DNA of 64,000 nucleotides from Branchiostoma floridae (lineage: Eukaryota; Chordata; Leptocardii; Amphioxiformes; Branchiostomatidae). Location of the stretch: the NCBI RefSeq assembly GCF_000003815.2, contig NC_049992.1, positions 12,060,131 through 12,124,130 of the forward strand, read 5' to 3'. Position numbers and translations under genes: made by a program. Below the pieces are notes generated by a model. It did no database searches, was not told the DNA's origin, and saw only the letters and a program-made list of their open reading frames with translations. Of the stretch, positions 47,415 through 59,400 are shown piece after piece; the stretch's first letter is position 1, and the number at the start of each line of letters is the position of its first letter.

Positions 47415-48988
47415 ATATCAAAGGTTGAGGTTTGCATTATTGGAGTGTCATTTCTGGTTACAACATTGAACCTCTGAACGGCCGATAGTGAATGGCTATA
47501 AGCCCTACCATGGAACCATTTTGACACAACTACCTAACCTGTGTACCTTATTGTAAGTCTAGTGTTGTATCAGCTGCTAATCTGAGCTTGAGATGATTAC
47601 ACTGACAGATGGAACACTGTTGGAGTGCCAGCTAATGAACAGACCAGTCACCTGATCAGACTGAAACAGTGGTGGTCCCTTGTAGATGTCTGTCCACATG
47701 TTTTCAATCTAGCATTGGTAACTGATAACCTGACTGGGACTTGATGATGGCTACAGAGAAGGCCACATGATTTTGTCTTGAAAAATGGGTTTGGTTGAAA
47801 AGACCATGACAATGGTACAAATTTTATGCCTTTGAAACTGGAACTTCCCTTAATGGTTATTCCCAGAAACTATCTTTTTACATCTGTTTCGAATAACAGC
47901 AAATCAGTATCACCCCCTCCCCCCATTCCCCTCCTGTTACTGTAAGCTCATCTCCAGCCTTTTGGCAGAAAAAAACTGTATTCTTTACAGGGTTAGGCAA
48001 CATCTATATGCAGTAAACATACTCTGCATTATAATCAAGGCACAGTGATAGTTTATAGCTAGAGGATAAAGAAAATTTCAATTTTGAACCGGATCAGAAA
48101 AATTTAAATCCCAATCAATTCTCTTGATTAGAAGGGCTATGGTAGGACCTGGTCCTGCCTGGCAGAATTGTTCATCATCCTCCACTGTACTTCCTCTGAC
48201 ATCATGCCAGCACACAGAATGGCTTGTATTAGGGTTCCCTCAATACAGCTCATTGAGCAGAATTACCACGCAAATTACCAAGTCAACTAATCATCTTTTA
48301 ATGGAGGAAAACTAATTGCAAGTGAAAGTCTGCTTCTTCTTTTTTTGTCATGATAGGGTGCATGCAACTGCACTACAAGATGAACCAAAATGTGTGAAAA
48401 TTCGATATTATCAGTTGTTTATTATGATATGCTGCATGCTGCTATGTTTTGATATCAAAACGACTGGTCCCCTGAGTATCAATTACACATTTTTGTGCAT
48501 ATGTATATGAATTTCCATATTGTAGAAAATAGGAGGAAAATAAATCAATGTCAACTTTTGAGTAAATAATTTGTTCTTAATTCATCCCAGAGAAGCAGGA
48601 AAATCAAACCGATATTCGTTATGTAAAACAGGTCCTTGCACTAAAATAAAGATTTACGTTCGTCTGCATATGAATGTCTGGGTGTGTGAACAGAATTTCC
48701 AGCGGGCGCGGGCCGGGTTGTTATGAAAATAAGCGGCGTTTCTCCAAGACTCACGTCTACTAAAACGAAGACATCTTGAGGACAGGGGAACCCACCACAG
48801 CGCCCAGCAGGCACCAGCGTACCTTGCTATTAGCGGGAAGCAGCCAAGCAAGTCGGGCCGCGGTCTGGCGACGGGACCGGGCCGTCTCGGCAGGCAGACG
48901 GGCGGAAAAGCGGGCACAACCCCCTCGCTTTCCGGACAGTTCTGCGCAGGTTTTAGTGCGAATTCAGGCTAGAGAAAGCTCGACTTAC
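47415..48988. other. Non-coding interval downstream of the probable PHC first exon
   Basis: No coding exon recognised. Base composition rises in G+C from about 48660 towards 49130, as expected near a CpG-rich promoter. Confidence 0.4.
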
Positions 48989-49135
48989 CTCTCCGATTTT
49001 TGCTGGAATATCACACGCCTGCCTGGTGAAGCAGGAAGGGTGGAAAATGTGGAGAAAGCCCGTCTGTGCCTGCAATCTCGCTGGGTGATTGATGGGCTCC
49101 AGTCTGCAGCTTTGTTGTCAAAATGGCGGAAGTGA
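48989..49135 (-). promoter_or_regulatory. PHC: Probable PHC first (noncoding) exon and promoter
   Basis: On the minus strand a CTTCCGCCATTTTGAC motif (YY1-like start site, about 49120-49135) is followed after some 140 bp by GAGAG and a perfect donor GTAAGT at 48983-48988. No frame is kept open from here into PHC, so the exon would be 5' UTR spliced to the acceptor at 41477. The surroundings are G+C-rich. Only transcript data could prove the link. Confidence 0.5.
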
Positions 49136-50105
49136 CTTTGGGCTTAGAAGGCAGCCAAATGTATAGAGTTTTATAACGCCAATAATCTGGTCATTGGTAT
49201 CAAGAAAATACACATATTTCATACATATATAATACAAAATCTATATTTTAGTTAATCAATGAGATCATAAAGGGTTTGTGATACTGTTTATGGGCAAAAG
49301 TTCTCGTTACATTTTACGTTATGATGCGTTTAATTTTCCGGGGAAAGTGGGATATACCATTTGTACCTAGGGGCGTAATTATTATAATTTTGACTACGCC
49401 TTGATCTCAATCTTGATCATGTCATGAGAACAAATATTGGATGCTACTAGTATTTACTTGCGGATTTATGACCTTTCCTCTTTTTATCATAACTTTAACT
49501 TGCAAGTGTATCAGATATATTTGTTGTATCGATTTTTTCTGTTCTCCCTGACTATAACATGTGAGAAGAAACTCAATAAACTGGACACCGAACCTTTGAC
49601 TCGAGAGTAACATTTTGACCACCATCAAATATGACTAGGTGTTGTATGAAGCCTAATTGTGTTTCATAAACTTCTTTCATTGAGAAAAAAATTAACTATG
49701 CTGTCTTCTCTAATATGAAGAAAAAAATATACACAAGACATTCACAAAATAGAATATTGTAATGATATACAAAACTGTGATGCTTTCCAAAGTTGACCTG
49801 TAACATATGCTAAATTGAAAAGTCAACACCATGTGGAAAAAATAGAAATGCACATTGTAAATGTATGGGAAAATTGCCAACTTCTACAGTGTACCAAAAC
49901 ATACAAAATCAATGTACTCTAGCAACCATCATAGCATTAACTTACTGTGAAAACATTTGGTTCTTTATCTCCATATGAACACTATGTATTTTCAACTCTA
50001 TAAATAGAAATGAAAATTGCTGTCCCAAAACTCTACCAAACATCATTTACAAGAGAATCAATATGATTATCAAAATGTTGTTTGGACAAAACTACGTCTA
50101 CTAAA
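49136..50105. other. Intergenic region between PHC promoter and CEP15-like gene
   Basis: AT-rich; nothing recognised. It should contain the 3' UTR of the CEP15-like gene (minus strand). Confidence 0.45.
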
Positions 50106-51604
50106 CTACATATATGGACTGTTGCTGGTTGGTCCCTTGTCCTTCATCTGTTTCTTCCACTGAGGCAGCTGGTCCTGAACTGTGGTCCAGTACATCGTCT
50201 GGGGAGGGACAAACAGAAAGAAATTTTCAGAACTTAGACAAAGTTTCATGTAGCATAGAAATTATGCAATTTCCTCAAAAAAATGAGAGTTGAAAAATTA
50301 AAGAAACATGGAAGGTTACAACAAGGAGCTTTCACTCAATGAAAGCTAATGGTTATATTTGAACATCCACCAAGTATAAAATCATGCAGTGATGTGCACG
50401 TTGTTATAAGGTGTAATATAGTGTAATTATGTAGACAGAATTCAAATCTGAAACATGCGTTTCCAACACTTATCTTAAATGCATGACTTCAAGTTTGGAA
50501 TATTGATTTTCACCTGTAGTTCAGTGAACTTGACATTGGGAGGCTGTCGTGCTATGTCCTTCATTTCTACTTGACTTCTCTTGATGTCCTGAGGAATAGA
50601 TACAGATACATGTATCAGTGAAACATGTCCTTGTTGATCCTTGGTTGTTTTTTTTAGAACAACTGGCACTCCACTAGTGATAACTGCGCTGTTAGATGCT
50701 TTATTTTCTCATGTCTCCACCCTGCCAGCGAGCCGCAGGTCTTCAAATCTCTGCTTTCTTATGTTACTATGCTAATGTTACCCGATAGTCCATGTGAGTC
50801 TATGCCAATTCAACTAACACCACTTTACAATCACATCCTTATCAAACAAACCTGATGAGCCTAAGAAATCATAGTAATTCCTACCCTGCAAAACAAAGGG
50901 TCATAAATGGATTTTTGACTGACTTTGAGTGTCATAACTTTCAACTAAATGCATGTTCTCAGAGTTGGTGATGGCATGACAATTTACATGACAGTTACAG
51001 AGGCTGCTACCCCAAGGGAAGAATATTTGTAATGGCATTAATGACCATTGGAGAGGATGGCATATTATGCAATGTCTGGGTAACCACCTGTAGGAGTTGT
51101 TTGTTCCTCTGCTGTACATGTGTCCAGTGAGCCTGGTGAACCTTCGCGCGGTGTTCCGAACTGTTCAGCTCACTCTGGGACAGATGCAGCAACTGTTCTC
51201 TCTTGGCAAGTCTGCAGATGCAAAAAAAGTTTGAATGTAATCACGGTTGATTAATCAAGGTAATTGTTGTAGACATATTTACTGTGCAGGATGCTGAAAT
51301 GACTTTTATGAAATAGCTCGAAATACAAAGGAAAATGAAAAGAGATGAGGATGCTGGAGAACTTAGGGAAAATATGCCACATATCAGTTACACAAGTGAT
51401 GGGTGATGAAGAAAGAAAGGATACAAATAATGTTAGTTTAACCATTATAACGTTAAAGTTACCATCGATGTTGTGTTTGAAGAGTGCAAATGATCCAAAA
51501 TTTGCAGAGATGCAAGACATAAAAGTTACTTACAGTTCTGCATGTTTTTGACTGAGCTGAATCTCCCTCGCCAACCATTTCTCTTCCTTCTGACTTCTGT
51601 CCAT
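50106..51604 (-). CDS. CEP15: Small coiled-coil protein similar to human C3orf14/CEP15
   Basis: Exons 51604-51534, 51211-51088, 50588-50514 and 50198-50106 join in phase (121 codons including the stop; 120 residues, compared with about 128 in the human protein). The N-terminus R-E-I-Q-L-S-Q-K-H-A-E-L resembles human E-I-R-L-S-K-R-H-E-E-I. The C-terminal Y-W-T-T-V-Q-D-Q-L-P-Q-W-K-K resembles Y-W-A-S-V-E-E-Y-I-P-K-W-E. Between them is a Leu/Gln-rich coiled coil. The human protein is reported at the centrosome; the molecular role is poorly known. An acceptor (TTCAG) lies 3 bp before the ATG, so a noncoding first exon is expected upstream, beyond the LINE fragment. The match is from memory of the family and rests on two short motifs plus size. 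Confidence 0.72.
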
Positions 51605-52376
51605 GTCCTGAATATGAAAACAATTGGCTAAACACGGGTTAGACTGACTACAAACATGACCGACACGAATAAAGTTGTTGTTGTTGTTGTCCTCGTTTAA
51701 CGTCTATTATTTCGCTAGACGTGGCCTCTTGGTGCTGAGTAACACACGGTTTGCATTTGAGTCAATAGTCTCTCTTGGTATTTAACTCTTGGTTCCTTGT
51801 GCTTGAGAGTTGCTGGAGGAGTTTCTAGGAGAGTACGTCGAAACGGTGTGTACTCTCAATGTACTGGGAGAAGGCCATGTACATCTGTTTGTTGATTCCT
51901 TCTGAGAGGTCTTCTCTCATTCCAGCAAGCGTAGTGATGTCCGTGTCTCTGCTGTCCTCTGCTGTGTTGTATGTCTCATATATATTCTCCACTTCTAGCA
52001 GCATGTGTTGTCTTTCCTTTTCGTAGCGAGGGCAGTGGTACAGGAAGTGGTTGGTGGTCTCCACAGCGCCGCAGTTTGTGCAGCTAGGTGAGATTTCAGG
52101 GTTCATCCAGTTTTGATAGGAGTTGAGTCTGGTATGGCCGCTCACCGCAGACACAACATGAACGTCAGGACGCCATCTTTGCTTGGTATCTCATGGCTCA
52201 AAAGCGCCGACTTGTGGAAATTTATATTACTGCAGCAGCATGCCTTGTTAACCAATGGAGCGACACGTAGCGGCAAAATACAGTACTGCAGCCTTCCAAG
52301 TGAGAAGAAGCTGTTGACCTGCAGTACTGCAACTGACCGTCTAGAGGCGCTTCCAATTGACCTTTACGGAACAAAA
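51605..52376. promoter_or_regulatory. Head-to-head interval of the CEP15-like gene and MRPL47
   Basis: Only 772 bp separate the two divergent start codons, so a shared promoter is likely. Most of the interval is occupied by a retrotransposon fragment, leaving about 180 bp next to MRPL47 as probable promoter and 5' UTR. No TATA box was recognised. Confidence 0.5.
51665..52195 (-). mobile_element. 3' fragment of a non-LTR retrotransposon (LINE)
   Basis: The minus-strand frame (about 52190-51825) reads V-S-G-H-T-R-L-N-S-Y, C-T-N-C-G-A-V-E-T-T-N-H-F-L-Y-H-C-P-R-Y, then E-R. This is the zinc-knuckle-like end that follows the reverse transcriptase in many LINEs (G-H-x-x-L ... C-x2-C-G ... H-x-L-x-x-C). 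A short non-coding 3' tail follows and ends in (ACA)n at about 51671-51692. The 5' part is missing, as usual for truncated insertions. The frame is intact but only about 110 codons. Confidence 0.85.
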
Positions 52377-54954
52377 ATGGCAGCGTGCATGTGTAGAAAT
52401 GGTCTATCAAACTCAAAGGGTATTTTCGACAGGGGGAAACACTGTCTGGGATCGAAATTGTTACTAAGGTAAGTATAGAGTCCAGAGGTAAAATATACAT
52501 GAAGCGAAAGTGTGTAAATTCGCGTGATTTTGACTGTAACGAAGTTGATGTGTGATGGGAGGATGTGTGATGGGAGGGGGGCATAATAGATTGAGTCTAA
52601 CTTGGTCTAGGTTAATAAAGTTTCAGGTCTTAACGCCATAATACTAAAGGCCTTGGAGTTGAGACACAGCCACCATGCCATGTACTATGATCAGGCAGAA
52701 ATACCAAGCACTGACAGGTCCCATAAGCGTGCAGTATCTTTCCTGAACTTTCCTGGCTTAGTTGTGTTTTTTGTAACGTTATGTCTTTTTTAATAGATCC
52801 TTGTTGATTCTTTGCAGATCATTAACAGTGACATCATCACCTCAAAAAGTATTTCACAGACTGACTTTTCAACAGCAACAGCCTGTAACATCAGCTGCAG
52901 TGTCCGGGTCAACATCTCTACAGGCCTTAACAAGAGTTCACACAAAAACTCTCCACACCAGTTCTACCTATCATGGAATAGAAGAGTTCTTTGACGATCC
53001 CAAAAATTGGGGCGAGAAAAATGTGAAACATGGTAGGCAAAAATGGCTTTATAAAATGTTTCTAACTGTGTGATTATAATGTGTTTTTAAAGCTCCAACT
53101 TCAATAGACCTTTATGGGTCCAATAAGCTTTCCAAGTTCCCTTATGCTTATCCTTTAAAAGGATTTTCATGTTCATTTTAGCTTGAGCTACATCGTATGA
53201 CCGTTTTCTTTTCTGTACTGTAGGTGATGCCTGGACCCTGGATCAACTCCGACAGAAAAGTAACGTGGACCTGTGGAAGTTGTGGTGAGTATTATATATA
53301 TATATATATATAGCACTGTTCCACTTCTTAAAATAGATGGCTAGTGAGAATGTAGGTACATGTACATTTTGAAAATGCCTGACCAGTTTTACCAACACAA
53401 ATTTAGGACATTAAAGATTTGATTTTTCTAATATGATAAAACAGTTAACGTTGTATTGTACTTGGAGTTTTTTTCCTAGAGTGTGCTTTAGTATGGCTGC
53501 TTGTACATGTATCGGAACATAACTGATTCTCTGACAGCACTGCTTACTATTAACAAAACCATATTTCATGTTAAACTTGAAGATAGGAGTGACTGCCATG
53601 CATATGCCTGTGTTGCAGGTACGTGTTACTGAAGGAGAGGAACATGCTGCTGACTCTGGAGCAGGAGGCCATCAGACAGGTGGAGAGGATGCCCAGTGAA
53701 GAGCGACTAGAGAAGGTAAGACCAGGGCTGTCTCCAGTTCATCATTTGTTTCCATCCTACTCATTGATAGGAAGAGCATGTTGTTCATTTTCCTTGTCAA
53801 ATATGTCATTTTAAGCTTATTTAAAGTACATTTTCAACAGTTTCATGACATTTTTGAGGCAAATGGGTTCAAATTTTCCGTCCCAACAAGCAAATTTCTG
53901 TCTCCGGACGGAAAGATGGGTCCTGGAGACAACCCTGGGTAAGACTGACCTAACAAAATTAAAGTGCAGTTACTACTGCTAATTAGATATAAATCATATA
54001 CAATGTTTCATACCAAAAGAATGTACAATATTAACTATAATTGAAACCATCTTTTTCCTTTGTGGTTTAATACGGAGTGATGTTACGCATAGCATATTGA
54101 GTGCCCATTTCTTTGAAGATACAGTCATAGCAGTATATTGCAAACATGAATACGAAAGTTATTATGACAGATCTGTTTGCTCCATGATTCTGAAAAGTGA
54201 AAGATTTGGTTCTATCTCCTATTCAGGTGACAGAGTCCATGGACAACCTGATTGAAGTGTTGTTGGAGCGAGAAAAAGCCCTGCGCCTGCTGAAAACTGG
54301 GAGGGAGGAGGAGGTTCCTGGGAAATTCCTCTTCAACGTCTTTGGGCAGAAGTACTACCGGCGCTTCAAACCCTACCCCATGCCTGTGATGATGAACACA
54401 TCCTTCAACAAGAAATACTGGACCTTCCCCACTTTTGTGGAGTATTACATCAGGTAGGATTTGGAGATCAACTTACTGCTTAGAAAATGTAGTTCAACAA
54501 CACACTGTTGTATTGGTACTCCATCTCTACGTGTGTTGCTACATTTGTATGTGTCCACTGTTTTCTGATACATCTTTACCACTTTGCTCATGCTTATATG
54601 AGCTTGAAAGTCAAACAAAAACCTAATGAGTCTGTCATCTTGTGAAATTTGAGTTGTTCTTTGTAAAGATACTAAAAGTACCAGTAGTTTGTTCAACTGT
54701 TGCTTTTTTGCCATGATCACCGTTTGCTAAATCTTTAGCTTCTCCTCTTGACTATTTTTTCTCTCAGATTGCGAGAAGAGAAATATGAGAAGAGGAAGTT
54801 TGCCCAGGCCCACGTGGAGCGGCGCTGGTGGGCCAAGATGGTGGAGAAGTTCCCCAACCTGAAGGACCAGAAGACGCCTTGGGAGGAACGGGAGGAGAAA
54901 AAACAACGAGACAAGGAGCAGAGACTACGAGAGATCAAGGAGAGGGACTATTAG
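52377..54954 (+). CDS. MRPL47: Mitochondrial large-subunit ribosomal protein uL29m
   Basis: Exons 52377-52468, 52818-53032, 53224-53284, 53619-53715, 54227-54453 and 54768-54954 join in phase (292 residues). The N-terminal stretch is rich in basic and hydroxyl residues, as in mitochondrial targeting peptides. The mature part begins [13 protein letters not shown] and continues [31 protein letters not shown], the uL29m (MRP-L47) core, then the long C-terminal extension ending in charged helices. It sits near the exit of the mitochondrial ribosome tunnel. Divergent from the CEP15-like gene, convergent with PEX5. Exon 4 ends at a splice site duplicated by a transposon. Confidence 0.94.
53291..53312. 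repeat. (TA)n microsatellite
   Basis: A short TA repeat a few bases after the donor of MRPL47 exon 3. Confidence 0.8.
53723..53937. mobile_element. hAT-like MITE inserted at an MRPL47 5' splice site
   Basis: The ends CAGGGCTGTCTCCAG and CTGGAGACAACCCTG are near-perfect inverses (215 bp). The flanks GGTAAGAC at 53715-53722 and 53938-53945 are identical 8-bp target duplications. The duplicated octamer is the last exon base plus the splice donor of exon 4, so a second identical donor now lies at the far end of the element. The interior shares AAATTTCTGTC and GGACGGAAA words with the elements at 6618 and 29010. Confidence 0.93.
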
Positions 54955-55253
54955 GCTGTACTTTTGTCCCACAAGTTCTTTAAGTGTTAACAACATAGAG
55001 AAGGTCTAGGCTAGATCGAGCTCCTTAGTTTGTACATGTACTGGTATGTTCTACCAGGTACCTTGGATTTGGCTGGATAAACATGGAGGGACGTGACCAT
55101 GTCAGTCTCCATCTGTAGAATAACTACTCTCTGCAGAAATGTGACAAATACTGGTGTCTATCCTAAACATGTCTGTGTACAGTAAGTGTCTTACTCTTTC
55201 ATTGGATGCGTGGGGTATGAATTGGAAGAGTCAGATCTCAAAAGTAAGCATAC

Positions 55254-55259
55254 TTTATT
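55254..55259 (-). terminator. Candidate poly(A) signal of PEX5
   Basis: AATAAA on the minus strand, 1.23 kb after the PEX5 stop. If used, the PEX5 3' UTR would overlap that of MRPL47. Confidence 0.3.
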
Positions 55260-55487
55260 GCATACAGTATTTGCATGAGAAATTTGTAGATCTTTGAGAT
55301 TTTCAGAGTTGATAGAAACCGATCTTAGTACACCTTCTAAAATTAGAACAGTTTTGTCAATAGCTAGAAGCAAATCGGGGTAACCTTACTTTGCTGCCCA
55401 CTATTTCCTCTCATGTCAAGCACCAGTATCAAAGATATGACAAGTGTAGGTAACAAAGGCTTTATCCAGAGTCATAATTTCTTGCGG

Positions 55488-55493
55488 AATAAA
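55488..55493 (+). terminator. Candidate poly(A) signal of MRPL47
   Basis: AATAAA on the plus strand, 534 bp after the MRPL47 stop codon. Confidence 0.45.
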
Positions 55494-55514
55494 AGAAACC
55501 CTCGTACATCTATT

Positions 55515-56489
55515 GCATATGTCTACACATTCTTGTATTTGTCATTCTGTGGTGAGATATATGTTGTTACAGTACCTACTTTCTCTTGACTCCATTTTCC
55601 ATGTAGCATTCCATAAACACATTTCAACTGACAATTTACAAATGATGAAGTACTCTTGCTTGTATCACTCTAAATTTCAACTATCTGAAGTTAAGGTATC
55701 CAAAATAATCACAGCAATATTGTGTAATATTTACGTTTACATTATACGTATGTACATATCACAGGCCATAAGATGGGTGTCCAATCTAAACCATTTAATA
55801 TTCAAGATTTTACTCCAATATCTTTGAGAAAGATTCTAACATTTTCTTCAATTCTTGCACCATGAAACCCTACACCACACTCATTCTATAGTTAGCCTAT
55901 AACATGAGTTAGGAATCCACACTGTAAATCTAAGCATGACACCTAGCTGAACACAGTAGTACTGCAATTTACATTTGACCACATTAGGCTCACAAACTGG
56001 TAAGAAGCATGAAAAAATCACATCACAAGCTTAAGTTTTAAGCATTCCTGCATAATAAGTTAAATAGCAAATTATCTTCTTCATATCTCTCATCTGTCAT
56101 GATCGAAATGCTTTCATAGAGCAAAAATTAATTGATGCAAAATCAACAAATCTTAAGACATACACAGTGTATATTGCTAGCTTTCTAAATGACCAGAAAA
56201 CCCATCAACAGAAAGCCTACAACATGGGTAAACAGGTTAGACTGCTGAACACAAGGTACATTGTAACATAATTACGACTTTAACATACGGTATACACCTA
56301 ACATTTGCCCCTTTTCATGTTTGCCCAGATGTTTACCACTTCCACAGCCCTTTCTCATAAACACAGATCACACTTGAGACAGTATCTGCTGGACCCCAAA
56401 TACTATATGATTCTTTCAACCTCAGACTGGGAGGTGTCCTCTTATATGACACTGTTGGCTCTTCCTCCAATATTGTAGAAATATCCTTC
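55515..56489. other. Convergent 3' region of MRPL47 and PEX5
   Basis: AT-rich, no coding signature; probably the PEX5 3' UTR. Confidence 0.45.
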
Positions 56490-59400
56490 TCAGACATCCA
56501 CCTCGTTGAGACGAAACTCGCTATTCAAGGCGTCTAGATCCTTGCGGTCGCAGTGTGCGTACAGTTCCGGCCGCCCCATGAGCGAGATGGCCATGCGTAA
56601 CGTGCTCCAGATGTTCTCCGACATGAGCGCCGCCTCTCCCTTGGGACCCTTGCCTGCTCTCTGCATGTTCAGGGCCGTCAGAAAGTGTTCTACTGCTTCC
56701 CTATCAAACACAGAAACAACAGCTCATTCAATTTCTAGCTATAGGGCATGTGTGGATGTACGCCATTAAGTGCAACACGCCTTTCAATGATATGTAATTG
56801 GATTTTGTGCAATTCTTTATACTTGTGACCGATTTATGAAGTTTGAGCACACAAAAATTGAACAAGCACATTTGGCTAAGGGTTCACAGAAAGCTCTTAT
56901 ATGTGACAATTTGATATGGGATGTATTTCTGCACGGTCAATGATCACTTAACTTCAAAGTAGCTAGATATTTCCAAAATCAATGCATCTACTGTAATTCC
57001 TGATTTTTTCAATGTACTGTTATGTTCACGGTTTTCACGGTGACCCCTGTAACATGAAGTTATCATTACCGGTAACAAATAAATCGCTGACATTTTTCAC
57101 ATGCACCTGCTACCACTGTGAACATTTAGGTCCAAGAACAAGTTACAGTAGATTTTCTCAGACCGTGAAAGTTTGTTACCGAGAAGACAAAGACAAAACT
57201 TCAGAAGAAGTGAGACGTACTTGTACACCCCCAGGTTGACACAGCTGATGCCCAGGTTGTACCGACTGCGTACAAACCCGGGCCGCAGCTGCAGGGCGTG
57301 CCTGTACGCCTGGATCGCCTCCTCACTCCTGTTCCCATTGGCTAGGGTGGCGCCAAGTCTGTTCCACAGGAGCGAATCCTGTGCAAGGACACAAAGCTAG
57401 CTGCTCAGATTTGCTACAGCATGTGGTTATGATACATTGTTCTGGCAAACCTAATCGATTAAGTCGTTCCAAATCTATACTAAATCCTTATCTTATGTCC
57501 AGGCCTTAGTCATACTATTAATAGTATTATAAGAGAACTAAGAGTTACTAGAAGATGCACAATGCAAGAAAAACACAAATTTTGTACTATCCACTGATAG
57601 ATACAAGTAAGGAAAAGACTGTATTTTTCAAATATTCATGATTATGTAGTCTTAATTTCTGATGAGAATATATTGCAGGGTTTCAGAAGGAAGCTTACAG
57701 TACTTGCCTTACACCCTCTGAACAATATCTCCTAACAAACTGTCTCCGAACATTACATGTCTCCTCCCATCCCTACCTCAGGTCTGACAGCCAGTGCAGC
57801 ATTGAAACAGTCCACAGCCTTGTCGTACTCCCCGGACAGGTTAAACAGCACCCCCAGACCACACTGCACATCTGGGTCAATGTTGTCCTTCGGTGCTCTC
57901 CTGGCTGCTTGGATGAACAGGTCCCGAACCTCATCATGTAGCTCACTGCAAACAACAACAGATATTACGATTATTAAGGTTAAGCATCCAGGTAAACGAT
58001 ATTCAACAATATATTGGATGTCACTCGAAATGTCCGGAAGTAAATCTCTGTTTTTATCCAGTCAAAAGTTATATCCCAACAAACTAAAGCACACAATTTT
58101 CAACCAGCACTTCAGCCTTCTTCAGCAAAACTAACCCACTCACTTCTGACATGTGACACATCAGTAGTGGAGCACCTAGTCGGGGAAAAAGGGGGTGAGA
58201 CTGCTTAACAGATATTATGTGTTTTTATCATATCACAGTGTCACTGATGAAAGACAACGGAAGGCTATCTGAAATGTCTGACCATTTCCAAAATCATATC
58301 CAGTTGCTTGTCAATGAGTAACTTCTTTTTGGCATGTTTTTATCAGAAACCTAGTTTGGAAACAAATCCACACCTTGACATGACGGAGCTGACTTTGGCT
58401 GTTGCCCCTGCTGCCTCTGCCCCCTGTGGAACCAGGTTGCTGTACTTGACAGAGTTGGCCAGCCAGGACTTGAGTGTCTGACAGGCCTGCTGCTGCATGG
58501 ACTCGTTGGTGTAGCTGACGGCCAGCGCCATCAGAGCTGTCAGGTTCTGCGGCTGCAGCTCCAGACACCTGCAGGACATGGTGGATGAAAAAAGTATGTG
58601 TGCATGTGTTAGAGTAGTACAGATCTGCCAATGTTTAGTATGCATGCGTGCAGGAGAACAGAGTCTGGACATAGGGGCTCCACCTGAATACATGTTGTTT
58701 TGTTTACGCATGTCTGTGTGTGAATCTTTCCTTAAGGTAAAGAGGGGCGAAAGGCAAATTTACAGTATGTAAATGATGTCAAGATCTGTAACTAAGTGTT
58801 TTGGAGAGAGTTTTAAGCACTCATGATCACTCATTTCTTTCAGCTACAGGCTTGAAAAATAACATACAACATTCAGTACAGATTCTCCACCCCTTGTACG
58901 TACCTTTTTGGCATTAAGCATTGAAATATGAAATATTTTGCGTACATTTACTGAGAGCATGTTAAATAATACATATTAAGGCACAAACAAATATTTCCAA
59001 AAACAGAAAAGAATCAGACAAACCTTTTCAGTGCACTGATGGCATGTTGTTCTTGCTCATTCTCTGCTTGGCTGGTACCTAGGTACTGCCATGCCTGCAT
59101 AAAGCACAGAGACACACAACATTATATTGTCAAACTTTGGTGGGATTTTCCTCTTACTGGAATCTGTCATATCCAAATCTGCCCAGTCTAAGCTGTGTTG
59201 TTGGTAGGCCTGTTCTTAAACTCATCTGTTTGACTGCTCCACTATTCAAACGACAGTTATGCTTTGTTTCAACTTGTTCAGTGCATGACTACCCTCAACC
59301 AAAGAATCAATGATTTAAAACAGTCAAGCCATTATTCCTAGCCCCCACTGTGTTCCACAAACACAATGTCCATGTACTTAACAGCAGACACCATAGACCA

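Noticed and set aside
56990-57160. Inverted-repeat element starting CTACTGTAA in a PEX5 intron
   Set aside because: Similarity of the ends is limited to about 10 bp and no target duplication could be identified.
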